A stretch of DNA of 64,000 bases from positions 248,001 through 312,000 of the forward strand of contig CAWBIU010000001.1 of assembly GCA_963789015.1 (NCBI GenBank), read 5' to 3'. Below the pieces are notes generated by a model. It ran no database searches and was not told the origin of the DNA. It saw nothing but the letters and a program-made list of their open reading frames with translations. The position numbers and the translations under genes are program-made. This stretch comes from JAOPZW01 sp963789015 (GTDB taxonomy: Bacteria > Actinomycetota > Thermoleophilia > Solirubrobacterales > Solirubrobacteraceae). This document shows positions 1 to 8,357 of the stretch, piece by piece; the stretch's first letter is position 1; the number at the start of each line of letters is the position of its first letter.

Positions 1-274
1 CATCGGGAACACCGTGTCGCTCGCGCCCGAGGTGTTCATCATCGCCTCGGACTACGGCTTCGAGCGCGGCAAGCCCTTCCGCCAGCAGTCCAAGCGCGAG
101 CGCGACGTCGTCATCGGCGACGACGTCTGGCTCGGCGTGCGCGTCGTGGTCACCGCGGGTGTGACGATCGGCGACGGCTGCATCGTCGGCGCCGGGGCCG
201 TGGTCACGAAGGACCTGCCACCGAACGCCATCGCGGCCGGGGTGCCGGCGCGGGTGATCGGCGAGCGACCGTAG
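1..274 (+). CDS. Hexapeptide-repeat acyltransferase, 3' part
   Basis: Open at the left window edge; reading begins at base 2. The visible 90 or so residues show left-handed beta-helix hexapeptide repeats, with stretches such as IGDDVWLGVRVVVTAGVTIG and the family's usual ending GAGAVVTKDLPPNAIAAGVPARV. This is the WbbJ/CysE/maltose O-acetyltransferase type, which transfers an acetyl or other acyl group to a sugar or antibiotic hydroxyl. The N-terminus and any acceptor-specific domain lie outside the window, so the substrate cannot be named. It stops at 272-274, and the 88 bp before the next gene (convergent, minus strand) hold no clear terminator. Confidence 0.85.
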   Translation, partial: IGNTVSLAPEVFIIASDYGFERGKPFRQQSKRERDVVIGDDVWLGVRVVVTAGVTIGDGCIVGAGAVVTKDLPPNAIAAGVPARVIGERP

Positions 275-362
275 CGTCTCGGGCGTTCTCCGCGCGCGTC
301 GGTCGCAGCGTCGCGTTCAGCGCACCCGCGAGCCGACACCGGCGGACACACGCGGCCGCGCG

Positions 363-1082
363 CTAACCCCGCAGCGCCCCGATCACCAGCGAGTCGACCG
401 ACGCCTGCGCGGCCGACGCCGGGTCCATCGCCCGCCGCCGCCCGAAGAACGTCTTCACGTCGCGCAGCGCCGGCGCGCTGAGCGCCGCCAGCTCGGCGAT
501 CCGCTCGTCGACGCGCGCCGACAGCCGATCGGCGGGCACGACCTCCGTGAGCAGCCCGTCGCGCAGCGCCGTCGGCGCGTCGACCCAGGCGCCTGTCGCG
601 ACCATCTCGAACGCGCGCTTGCGCGGCACGTTCTCGGTCAGCCAGCTCATGACGATCGACGGCGCGAAGCCGCCGAGGATCTCGGGGAACGAGAACCGCG
701 CGCCGTCGGCGGCCACGGCGACGTCGGCGTTGCCGACGAGTCCGGCGCCGAAGCCGGCGGCGTCGCCCTGGACCTCGGCGACGACGACGAGCGGCGTCGT
801 CTGCAGCAGCTCGTTGACGCGCACGATGCCGCCCGCCAGCCCGCGGATGGCATCGGGCGAGGGCTTGCCGTTGCCCGACGCCGGCGGCGCGCCGCGACCG
901 AGGCAGAACGCCGGCCCGCGAGCGCGCAGGCGCACGAAGCGCAGCTCGGGGTCGGCCGCCGCCGCGGTGATCGCGTCGCCCAGGGCGGCGATCATCGCCG
1001 GCGAGTACGTGTTCTCGTCGCCGGCGTCGGCGGTGGCCACGAGGGTGTGGCCGTCGCGCTCGATCCGGAGGTCGTCGCTCAT
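363..1082 (-). CDS. Enoyl-CoA hydratase/isomerase (crotonase) family protein
   Basis: 239 residues, close to the usual crotonase length. The oxyanion-hole segments are recognisable (FCLGRG near residue 60, then GDAAGFGAG and FSFPEILGG). Of the two glutamates used by hydratases, the one in FPEI is kept, but the position normally in GGGCEL reads GFGAGL, so the first catalytic glutamate appears to be missing. That points to an isomerase, a thioester hydrolase or another crotonase reaction rather than a classical hydratase. It is the last gene of a minus-strand series, 9 bases after the aldehyde dehydrogenase, with GAGGGG just before its ATG, so it is probably co-transcribed with the ABC importer genes upstream. 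Confidence 0.85.
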   Translation of the reverse strand: MSDDLRIERDGHTLVATADAGDENTYSPAMIAALGDAITAAAADPELRFVRLRARGPAFCLGRGAPPASGNGKPSPDAIRGLAGGIVRVNELLQTTPLVVVAEVQGDAAGFGAGLVGNADVAVAADGARFSFPEILGGFAPSIVMSWLTENVPRKRAFEMVATGAWVDAPTALRDGLLTEVVPADRLSARVDERIAELAALSAPALRDVKTFFGRRRAMDPASAAQASVDSLVIGALRG

Positions 1083-1091
1083 GCCGTCCCC

Positions 1092-2615
1092 TCAGTTCAG
1101 GCGGGTCGGAGCGTCGTCGCCGTACCAGTCGACGTCGTCTTCGGCGGTGCGCACCACGATCGAGTGGATCTCGGTGAACTCGTGGAACGACTCCCAGCCG
1201 CCCTCGCGGCCGGCGCCGGAGTCCTTGACGCCGCCCCACGGGGAGGCGGGGTCGAGGCGGTGGTGGTCGTTGACCCACGTCATCCCGGCCTCGATGCGCG
1301 CGGCCACGCGGTGCGCGCGGGCGACGTCGCGCGTCCAGATCGCCGAGCCGAGGCCGAAGCGCACGTCGTTGGCCTTGCGCAGCCCGTCCTCCTCGTCTCC
1401 GAACGGAACGACGACGGCGACCGGCCCGAAGATCTCCTCCTGGGCGACGCGCATGTCGTTGGAGACGTCGGCGAGCACGGTCGGCTCGACGAAGTAGCCG
1501 CGGTCGAACGGCCCCGGCAGCTCCGGCCGGCCTCCGCCCGTCACCAGCCGGCCGCCCTCCTCCTGGCCGAGCTCGATGTAGCCGGTCACGCGCGCGCGCT
1601 GCTTCTCGGAGATGACCGGGCCCATCTGGGTCGCCTCGTCGGCCGGGTCGCCGACGCGGATCGTCCCCGCGATCTCGGCCAGTCCGGCCACGACCTCGTC
1701 GTAGATGCCCTCCTGGACGAGGATCCGCGCGCCGCAGATGCACGTCTGCCCGGCGGCGATGAAGGCGCCGAAGGCGGCGCCCTTGATCGCGCGCTCGACG
1801 CCCGCGTCCTCGAACACGAGCACCGGGCTCTTGCCGCCCAGCTCGGTCGTCGCGCGCGCGAAGCGCTGCGCCGCGGCCACGCCGATCGAGCGCCCGACGT
1901 CGGTGCCGCCGGTGAACGTCACCTTGGCCACGTCGGGATGCTCGGCCAGCGCCTTGCCGGCGCTCGCCCCCAGCCCGGTGACGATGTTGATGACGCCGTC
2001 GGGGATCCCCGCCTCGGCGGCGATGTGCCCGAGCTCGAGCGTCGTCAGCGGCGTCAGCTCGGAGGGCTTAATGACCACCGTGTTGCCGGCCGCGAGCGCC
2101 GGGGCGAGGCTCTTGGCCAGGATCATCAGCGGGTGGTTGAACGGCGTCAGCAGCCCGCACACGCCGATCGGGTGGCGCAGCAGGTAGTTCAGGTACGGCC
2201 CCGGCATCGGGATGACGTCCGTGCGCTCGGCGAGCAGCAGGGCGGCGTTGTAGCGGAACCACTCCGGCAGGCGGCCGACCTGGGCGCGCGTCTCGCGCAC
2301 CGGGCGCCCGTTGTTCAGCGTCTCGAGGCGGAAGAGCGCGTCCATGCGCTCCTCGAGGTGGTCGGCGAAGCGGTTGAGCAGCTTCGCCCGCTCCATCCGT
2401 GTCAGCCGCGGCCAGGGCCCGTCGTCGAAGGCCCGCTTGGCCGCGCGCACCGCGGCGTCGACGTCGGTTTCCTCACCCGCCGGCGTGGTCGTGATGACCT
2501 CCCCGGTGGCCGGGTTGAGGATGTCCAACCGCTCGCCTCCGGCGGCGTCGATGCCCTCGCCGCCGACGAGCATCCGCCCCGGCTCGCGCTCCGTCCTCGT
2601 CGCCTGGTCGGTCAT
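1092..2615 (-). CDS. Aldehyde dehydrogenase (NAD(P)-dependent)
   Basis: 507 residues from ATG 2615, the normal size for the ALDH superfamily. Seen in order: N-terminal NPATGEVI, the Rossmann part with LTPFNHPLMI and VIKPSELTPL, the glutamate motif TTELGGKSP, the nucleophile segment AGQTCICGARI with the catalytic cysteine, and EEIFGPVAVVVPF near the C-terminus. It oxidises an aldehyde to the acid. The start overlaps the stop of the ABC ATPase gene by four bases (ATGA), implying translational coupling. The pairing with a crotonase-fold enzyme suggests breakdown of the imported compound to a CoA thioester, but the substrate is not visible from sequence. An open frame continues upstream of 2615 inside the ATPase gene; that is a shadow, and ATG 2615 is preferred. 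Confidence 0.93.
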   Translation of the reverse strand: MTDQATRTEREPGRMLVGGEGIDAAGGERLDILNPATGEVITTTPAGEETDVDAAVRAAKRAFDDGPWPRLTRMERAKLLNRFADHLEERMDALFRLETLNNGRPVRETRAQVGRLPEWFRYNAALLLAERTDVIPMPGPYLNYLLRHPIGVCGLLTPFNHPLMILAKSLAPALAAGNTVVIKPSELTPLTTLELGHIAAEAGIPDGVINIVTGLGASAGKALAEHPDVAKVTFTGGTDVGRSIGVAAAQRFARATTELGGKSPVLVFEDAGVERAIKGAAFGAFIAAGQTCICGARILVQEGIYDEVVAGLAEIAGTIRVGDPADEATQMGPVISEKQRARVTGYIELGQEEGGRLVTGGGRPELPGPFDRGYFVEPTVLADVSNDMRVAQEEIFGPVAVVVPFGDEEDGLRKANDVRFGLGSAIWTRDVARAHRVAARIEAGMTWVNDHHRLDPASPWGGVKDSGAGREGGWESFHEFTEIHSIVVRTAEDDVDWYGDDAPTRLN

Positions 2616-3373
2616 GCCACGGCCGCCTCGGCGAAGCCGTCCATCGTCTCGAAGCGCCCGAGGATCTCGGCCTGGACGGCGGCGACCTCCGGGTCCGACG
2701 CGCGTCGTGGCCGCGGCAGGTCGATCGGGATGTCGGCGTGGATCCGGCCGCCGTGGGCGAGCACGATGATCCGGTCCGAGAGCTGGACGGCCTCCATGAT
2801 GTCGTGCGTCACGAACAGCACGGTCTTGCCCGACTGCTCCCACAGCGACTGCAGCTGCTCGCGCAGCGAGCGCGCCGTGATCGCGTCGAGGTGGCTGAAC
2901 GGCTCGTCCATGAGCAGCAGGTCGGGCTCGACCGAGAACGCCCGCGCGATCCCCGCACGCTGCTGCATGCCGCCCGAGAGCTGGCCCGGATAGCTCTGCT
3001 CGTTGCGCTCCAGGCCGACCATCCCGAGGAACCGCCGCGCGTGGTCGCGCGTCTTCTCGTTGCGCGAGTCCTGGACGTAGAGCATGTTGTCCATGACCGT
3101 CCGCCAGGGCAGCAGCCGCGCGTCCTGGAAGACGTAGCCGAGCTTGGCCTGGCGGCCGTCCTCGGTCACCGACAGGTCGCCCGAGGTGGGTGAGTCGACC
3201 CCGGAGAGGATGTTCAGCAGCGTGCTCTTGCCACAGCCCGAGGGGCCGACGAGCGACACGAAGGTGTGCCCCGAGAGCTCGAAGCTGACCCCGCCGAGCG
3301 CCGTCACCGGCGGCTCGCCCTTGCGCGGGGGCGGGAAGACCTTGGTCAGGTCGTCGATCTTCAGTGTCGCCAC
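2612..3373 (-). CDS. ABC transporter ATP-binding protein, nitrate/sulfonate/taurine type
   Basis: 253 residues. Walker A GPSGCGKST near residue 48, Q-loop in YVFQDARLLPW, signature LSGGMQQR, Walker B LLLMDEPF and the H-loop FVTHD are all intact. The closest general family is SsuB/TauC-associated TauB/NrtD, energising import across the membrane with the two permeases upstream. The start is placed at GTG 3373 because AGGAGG lies five bases before it; an in-frame ATG at 3469 would overlap the permease gene and lacks this signal. It is translated just after permease 2 and coupled to the aldehyde dehydrogenase by a four-base overlap. Confidence 0.93.
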   Translation of the reverse strand: MATLKIDDLTKVFPPPRKGEPPVTALGGVSFELSGHTFVSLVGPSGCGKSTLLNILSGVDSPTSGDLSVTEDGRQAKLGYVFQDARLLPWRTVMDNMLYVQDSRNEKTRDHARRFLGMVGLERNEQSYPGQLSGGMQQRAGIARAFSVEPDLLLMDEPFSHLDAITARSLREQLQSLWEQSGKTVLFVTHDIMEAVQLSDRIIVLAHGGRIHADIPIDLPRPRRASDPEVAAVQAEILGRFETMDGFAEAAVA

Positions 3374-3404
3374 GGCGACCTCCTCTTGGTCAGGCGGTGT
3401 GGGC

Positions 3405-4233
3405 TCATGCTCCCCCCTTGAGGTCCGCGCCAGCCTCTTCGCGCCAGCGGAACGTCCGCCGCGCGACACGCTCGAGCACGAGGCGGTCGAGGAGGACGAT
3501 GAACACGATGAAGAACACGACCCACGAGACGAAGCCCGTGAAGTCGTTCGAGTCGTAGTACAGGCGCGTCTGGTAGCCGACGCCGTTGCGGCCGCCGAAC
3601 CACTCGGCGAGCAGGACGGCGTTCCAGCCGAGGATCACCCCGAAGCGGAAGCCGGCGAACACGTAGTCCATGACCGACGGCAGCACGAGGTGGCGGATCC
3701 GCTTCGTCCGCGGCACACCGAAGGCCTTCGACATCCGCATCAGGTCGCGAGACACGCCGCGCACGCCCTGGCTGACGTTGATGGCGATGAACGGGATCGC
3801 CGTCAGGGCCACCGCCGTCACGGGCGCCTTCCAGCTGAAGCCGAACCACAGGATCACGAGCAGGGCCCAGATCACGCCCGGCACGGCGAGGCCGACGACG
3901 CACGATGTCGTTGAGGAGGGCGCGCACGATCGACGACATCCCGAGCGCCAGGCCGAGCGCGACGCCGACCACGAGCGCGATCGCCAGGCCGGGGATGAAG
4001 TTGTCGAGGGTGTTGTAGAAGGCGGCGAACAGGACGCCGTTGGACACCTGCTCGAGGAAGAAGTCGAAGACCTCGGCGGGCGTCGGGACGCGGTCGATGC
4101 CCGACCCCAGCAGCTGCCAGAAGACGAGCGCGGCGATCACCGAGGCGACCTGCGCGCCGCGGTCCGAGGCGGCGAAGCCGATCAGCCGGCCGCGCTCGCG
4201 TGGGCGCTCCAGGGGTGCGGCGCCGGCGCTCAT
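3405..4233 (-). CDS. ABC transporter permease 2 (frameshifted as written)
   Basis: A SsuC/TauC-like inner-membrane permease of about 276 residues. The N-terminal half runs from ATG 4233 (MSAGAAPLERP) to LLNDIV, and the C-terminal half continues in another frame from VGLAVPGVIWALL to the stop at 3405. The frame breaks near 3899-3902, inside a segment that should read through into the permease EAA-type loop (RHLVLPSVMDYVFAGFRF). Removing one base or restoring one GC dinucleotide gives a continuous, full-length protein, so the gene is probably intact in the organism. It overlaps the stop of permease 1 by four bases (ATGA). About six hydrophobic segments are visible across the joined product. Confidence 0.85.
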
Positions 4234-5060
4234 GACATCACCTCCGCGGGACGCCAACGGAAGATCCGACGCTCGATGGCCTGCAGCACGAAGCGCTCCA
4301 TGAGGACGATGAAGATCACGAAGAAGAACATCCAGGCGAGGATCCCGGCCACCGAGAAGTGGTCGTAGCTCTGGCGGATCATGTAGCCGACGCCGTTGGA
4401 CGCCCCGAAGACCTCGGTGATCGCCTCGACCTTCCAGGCCAGCGCGAACGACAGCCGCACGCCCGCGAAGACGAACGGGATCACGGTCGGGACGAGCACG
4501 TGGCGCAGCACCTGCCGGCTCGTGCGCCCGAAGGCCGTGCTCATGGCCATCAGGTTGCGGTCGATGCCGTCCAGGCCGGCCGCGACGTTGATGGCGATGT
4601 ACGGCATCGAGATCAGCGCCACGGCGAGGATCGGGCCCTCGACGCTGATGCCGAAGATGACCAGCGCCATCACCGCGTAGGTGATCCCGGGAATGTTGCC
4701 CGCGACCGTGACCGGCATGTGGAAGAACGCTCGCCACCAGCTGCTGCGGCCCATGGCGAAGCCGATCGGCAGGCCGATGACGATCGCCAGGCCGAAGCCG
4801 GCCAGCGTCTTGAGCAGGCTGTACTGGAAATGCTCGAACAGCTCGCCGCTGGAGACGATCAGCCACATCTCCTCGATCACCTTGGCGGGCGTCGGGAGGA
4901 TGAACGGGTTGACCCAGTTGTTGGACGCGTAGGTCCACACGCCCAGGAACGCGAGCCAGCCCGCGACGACCAGCGCGGCCTGCCGCCAGCGTCTGCTGAC
5001 GGCAAGCCCGCGAGTCCGGCGACTCCTCAGGCGAGGATCGCCGACGGCAACACCTCCCAC
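4230..5060 (-). CDS. ABC transporter permease 1, nitrate/sulfonate/taurine type
   Basis: 276 residues, uninterrupted. A first membrane segment (AALVVAGWLAFLGVW) is followed by the family region LPTPAKVIEEMW, a series of hydrophobic segments, and the EAA loop around RHVLVPTVIPFVFAGVRLS that contacts the ATPase. It is a paralogue of permease 2 downstream, so the channel is probably a heterodimer. GTG 5060 is chosen as start; it lies one base after the stop codon of the binding-protein gene, and no better Shine-Dalgarno is seen for another start. Confidence 0.9.
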   Translation of the reverse strand: MGGVAVGDPRLRSRRTRGLAVSRRWRQAALVVAGWLAFLGVWTYASNNWVNPFILPTPAKVIEEMWLIVSSGELFEHFQYSLLKTLAGFGLAIVIGLPIGFAMGRSSWWRAFFHMPVTVAGNIPGITYAVMALVIFGISVEGPILAVALISMPYIAINVAAGLDGIDRNLMAMSTAFGRTSRQVLRHVLVPTVIPFVFAGVRLSFALAWKVEAITEVFGASNGVGYMIRQSYDHFSVAGILAWMFFFVIFIVLMERFVLQAIERRIFRWRPAEVMS

Positions 5061-5061
5061 G

Positions 5062-6120
5062 TCAGGACCCCGCGGCCGGCGGCCCGAGCGCCTCGAAGGT
5101 GGGCTCCTTCTGGTCCTGCTTCATCCCGCCCGTCTCCTTGAGCAGCGGGAACACCTTGCGCTCGCCGTCGATCCACTTCTGGTCGAGGTAGACCGAGTCC
5201 ACGAACCAGTTGTGGTCGTCGAGCCAGCCGCTGATCCACTCCTCGTCGCTCTTGTTGGCGGCGGCGAAGTCCTGCGGGTAGGCGGCGATGATCTCGTCCT
5301 TGTGCTCCTGCCACTCCTTGATGCCGCGCTCCCACACCGACAGGAAGAACGCCGCCTCCTTCTTGTGGTCCTTGAACCAGTCATCGCGGGCGACGAACGT
5401 GTTGATCGCCGGCCCGGGGTGGCCCTGCGCGTACTGCTCCTGGAACTCCTCGGCGTCCGAGTTGCCGTCGTAGAGCGGGCGCAGGTCGCCGGACTTGAAC
5501 TCCTTGATGGCGAAGTCGGGCAGGCAGATGCACGCCTCGGCGTCGCCCTTGTTGACCAGTGACGCCATGTTCTGGACGTCGGTCAGGACGAACTCGTAGT
5601 CGCCGCCCTTGGCCTTGAAGTTCACGTTCTCGGACTTCTTGACCAGCGCGCCCCACAGCAGCGCGTCCGAGACGGCCGTGAACGTCGTGATCTTCTTGCC
5701 CTTGAGGTCGGTCAGCGTCTGGTACGGGCTGTCCTTCTTGACGGCGATCACCGCGCGGGCGATGTTGTACTTGCCGAAGATCACCGACTTGACGCCGGTC
5801 TGCTCCTCGAGCACGGGAACCTCCCACGAGGCGATCGAGACGACGTCGGCGTGGCCGCCGGCGTAGATCCCGAACTCGTCCCAGGTCGACGAGTCGAGGA
5901 TCTTGATCTTCGCCTTCTGCTCCATCTCGTCCTTGATCCCCTGGTCCTTCAGCCAGCGCCAGACGGGGTCGGGGGCGAACGTGAAGCGGATCACGCCCTC
6001 CTCGCCGGACGAGGCGCTCTCGCCTCCGCCGCCGCTGCTGTTGTCCTCCGAGCAGCCGGCGACGGCCACCGCGCCCGCGACGAGCGCAAGCAGCACCGCG
6101 GTCTTCACCCTTCGCAACAT
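5062..6120 (-). CDS. ABC transporter substrate-binding lipoprotein (SsuA/TauA/NMT1-like)
   Basis: 352 residues from ATG 6120, with a GAGGAGAGGGAGAG stretch just upstream. The N-terminus is a lipoprotein signal peptide: basic MLRRVK, hydrophobic core, lipobox AVAG before the cysteine, then a flexible Gly/Ser-rich linker. The mature part has the two-lobed SBP_bac/NMT1 layout, with the hinge-type phrase LTDLKGKKITTFTAVSDALL and an HPGPAINTFVARDDWF region. It would be anchored outside the membrane and deliver ligand to the two permeases. The family binds taurine, alkane sulfonates, nitrate or pyrimidine precursors; which one cannot be decided here. Confidence 0.92.
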   Translation of the reverse strand: MLRRVKTAVLLALVAGAVAVAGCSEDNSSGGGGESASSGEEGVIRFTFAPDPVWRWLKDQGIKDEMEQKAKIKILDSSTWDEFGIYAGGHADVVSIASWEVPVLEEQTGVKSVIFGKYNIARAVIAVKKDSPYQTLTDLKGKKITTFTAVSDALLWGALVKKSENVNFKAKGGDYEFVLTDVQNMASLVNKGDAEACICLPDFAIKEFKSGDLRPLYDGNSDAEEFQEQYAQGHPGPAINTFVARDDWFKDHKKEAAFFLSVWERGIKEWQEHKDEIIAAYPQDFAAANKSDEEWISGWLDDHNWFVDSVYLDQKWIDGERKVFPLLKETGGMKQDQKEPTFEALGPPAAGS

Positions 6121-6173
6121 GCTCTCTCCCTCTCCTCGTTGACCTGCATTCGATTGCGTCCGATCGGTCGCCT

Positions 6174-8024
6174 TCACGCTGCGCCGTTGCCCGAGGCGGG
6201 CGGCGCCCGCGTCGGGTCGTTGCCGGCGGCGGGCTGGACCGCGCCGGCGGCGAGCAGCCGCTCCCACTCCAGGGCGAGCACGATCCGCCCGACGTCGCGC
6301 AGGTTGCGCACGTCGTAGCGACCGAGCTCGGCGCAGCGGCGCAGCCGCTGAGCGAGCGTGTTCGGGTGGATGTGCAGGGCCGCGGCCGTCTCGCGCGGAC
6401 GACCGCCCTGGTCGACGTAGGCGTGCAGCGTGGCCACGAGCTCGGTGCCGTGCGCGGCGTCGTACTCCTGCAGCGGGCCCAGCGTGCCCTGCACGAGCTC
6501 ATGGGCGACCGCGGGCGGCAGGCGCTGGGCGACGTCGCCCAGGCCGCGCAGGTCCTCGAACAGCGTCCCGGCGGTGGGCGTCTCGCGGTTGGCCTCGGCG
6601 GCGACGAGGCCCTGGCGCCGCGCCGCGGGCAGCTCGGCCGGCGCGGTCAGCGGCGCGCTCACGCCGATGCACTCCACGCCCGCGTGGCGGTCGTGGGTCG
6701 CGGCCGCGGCGCGCTCGATGCGCGCGGGGTCGGCGTCGCGCAGGAGCAGCAGCACGTCGGCGTCGTCCGCGGTCGCCGCGGCCGCGGGCCAGCCCGCCTG
6801 GCGCAGCGCGTCGAGGCGGCGCGCGATCCGGTGGGCGGCGTCGGAGGACGGGCAGCGCATCACCGCCAGGCGCAGCTCGTCCGCCTCGTCGAGCTTGAGC
6901 ACGCCGGCCGCCTCGGACTGCTGGGCCTGGCCGAGGAGGCCGTGGGCGAGGCCGAGCAGCATGGCCGGCAGCGCGTAGGACTCGAGCACGCGGCCGGCGC
7001 GCTCGCTCTGCAGCTCGCCCGCCATGACCGCGCTCGCGTGACGCCCGGCGAGCATCGCGACGTCGTGCTCGTCGGGGATCGCCGGGTGCAGGACGAGCAC
7101 GCCGAGGGCCGCGTCGGCGGTCCCGATCCGCAGGCACGTGCAGCCGTCGGCGTTGATCAGCGGGCGGTCGCGCAGGCTGCGCTCGACGCCCGAACGCGCG
7201 GCCACCAGCGCCATCGCCTCGCGGTGGCGCGCCGCGCCGGTGAACGTCAGCGGGTGGCCGCCGCGGCCCCAGACGAGGACGTCGCGGTCGATCGTCTCGG
7301 CCAGCGTCGCGGCCGTCCGCTCGACGGCGGTGACGTCCGCCTCGGCGAGCGTCTCCGCGAGGCGGGACTGGATCGACGTCAGCCGCCCGAGCTCGGCGTT
7401 CTGCTCCTGCAGGCGCTCGGACAGGAGCAGCAGCTCGTCGGCCGTGTCGCGCTGGACGTCGGCGGCGCGTGCTGTCTCGATGGCCACCCCGGCCATTCGC
7501 GCGACAAGCTTGAGCAGCTCGAGCTCGGCGGCGCCGTGCTCGTGGGGCGCGCCGCCGTAGCAGTTGAGCACCCCGATGACGCGCGCGCGGACGATGACCG
7601 GGACGCACGCCAGCGAGCGGTAGCCCTCGGCGCGCGCGGCGTCGCGCCACGCGGCGAAGCTGTGGTCGATCTCGAGGTCGGCGATGGCCACGCTCTCGCC
7701 GCTCTGGTACGCGGTCACCGTCGGGCCGGGGCCGAGCGGCCCGGGCTCCTCGAGCCGGAGCTGGTGCTCGCGGTTGACGCGCGAGCGGTAGTCCTCGCTC
7801 ATGCCCGCCGAGCCCGCGAAGACGAGCGCGTCGGCCTCGGGGTCGGGCAGCAGCAGCGCCGCGACCCGGTAGCCGCACAGACCGCGCACGCGCTCGCAGA
7901 TGCGGTCGAGCGTCTCGGGCAGCGGGCGGAACGCGTCGATGACGCGCGCGACGTCCGCGATCATGAGCACGCTCTCGAGCTCGACGGACGCCGCCGCGAT
8001 GCCCGTTCCGGTCACCGCGCTCAT
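6174..8024 (-). CDS. GAF domain and PucR-type helix-turn-helix regulator
   Basis: 616 residues from ATG 8024; an alternative GTG start lies ten codons upstream at 8054. Residues about 30-190 form a GAF sensory domain (PETLDRICERVRGLCGYRVAA, then VIGVLNCYGG), followed by a coiled-coil-like stretch rich in Leu/Glu (DELLLLSERLQEQNAELG). A middle region resembles the nucleotide-cyclase-like part of CdaR/PucR proteins. The C-terminal segment ETAAALHIHPNTLAQRLRR is the PucR helix-turn-helix. It precedes the ABC importer operon in the same orientation with about 50 bp between, so it is the likely local activator or repressor, sensing the imported compound or a product of it. Confidence 0.88.
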   Translation of the reverse strand: MSAVTGTGIAAASVELESVLMIADVARVIDAFRPLPETLDRICERVRGLCGYRVAALLLPDPEADALVFAGSAGMSEDYRSRVNREHQLRLEEPGPLGPGPTVTAYQSGESVAIADLEIDHSFAAWRDAARAEGYRSLACVPVIVRARVIGVLNCYGGAPHEHGAAELELLKLVARMAGVAIETARAADVQRDTADELLLLSERLQEQNAELGRLTSIQSRLAETLAEADVTAVERTAATLAETIDRDVLVWGRGGHPLTFTGAARHREAMALVAARSGVERSLRDRPLINADGCTCLRIGTADAALGVLVLHPAIPDEHDVAMLAGRHASAVMAGELQSERAGRVLESYALPAMLLGLAHGLLGQAQQSEAAGVLKLDEADELRLAVMRCPSSDAAHRIARRLDALRQAGWPAAAATADDADVLLLLRDADPARIERAAAATHDRHAGVECIGVSAPLTAPAELPAARRQGLVAAEANRETPTAGTLFEDLRGLGDVAQRLPPAVAHELVQGTLGPLQEYDAAHGTELVATLHAYVDQGGRPRETAAALHIHPNTLAQRLRRCAELGRYDVRNLRDVGRIVLALEWERLLAAGAVQPAAGNDPTRAPPASGNGAA

Positions 8025-8123
8025 GTCCGCGCACGCCAGCACACGGGCGACCACCGAATCACCCGCGTGCGCTCTGCCGCCTCCCCGGCCAGCCGTCGCA
8101 CCGGCGCATCATGGCGCAGACAC

Positions 8124-8146
8124 GGTGTTCACACCATGTTCGGTGT
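8124..8146. promoter_or_regulatory. Cluster of GGTGT/ACACC half-sites upstream of the PucR-type gene
   Basis: Three five-base half-sites sit close together: GGTGT at 8124-8128, ACACC at 8131-8135 and GGTGT at 8142-8146. The first two form an inverted repeat with a 2-base spacer; the second and third form one with a 6-base spacer. They lie 100-120 bp upstream of the PucR-type start codon in the roughly 300-bp gap 8055-8357, where no other gene is visible. This looks like an operator, most simply for the adjacent regulator, but binding is inferred only from position and symmetry. Confidence 0.4.
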
Positions 8147-8357
8147 CACATAGATGATGGTCTTCCGGTGTCCCGCGGCCCATGGGCAGGCCACCCGCGC
8201 AGCCGGGCCGCCGGAGGCGGATTTCGCATCGCACCGCGGCGAGCGGGCACACTGGGAGGCGGCCGTTGCCGCGGACCCCCCACCGCGGCTCGGCTGTCGC
8301 AAGGGGCGCGGCCCGGACAGGGAAGCCCGGGCCGTGCTTCTCCCTGCCGTGCGGCGA

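Noticed and set aside
2616..2843. N-terminal extension of the aldehyde dehydrogenase
   Set aside because: The 76 extra codons lie inside the ABC ATPase gene in another frame and are Arg/Pro-rich; ATG 2615 overlaps the ATPase stop in the usual ATGA way.
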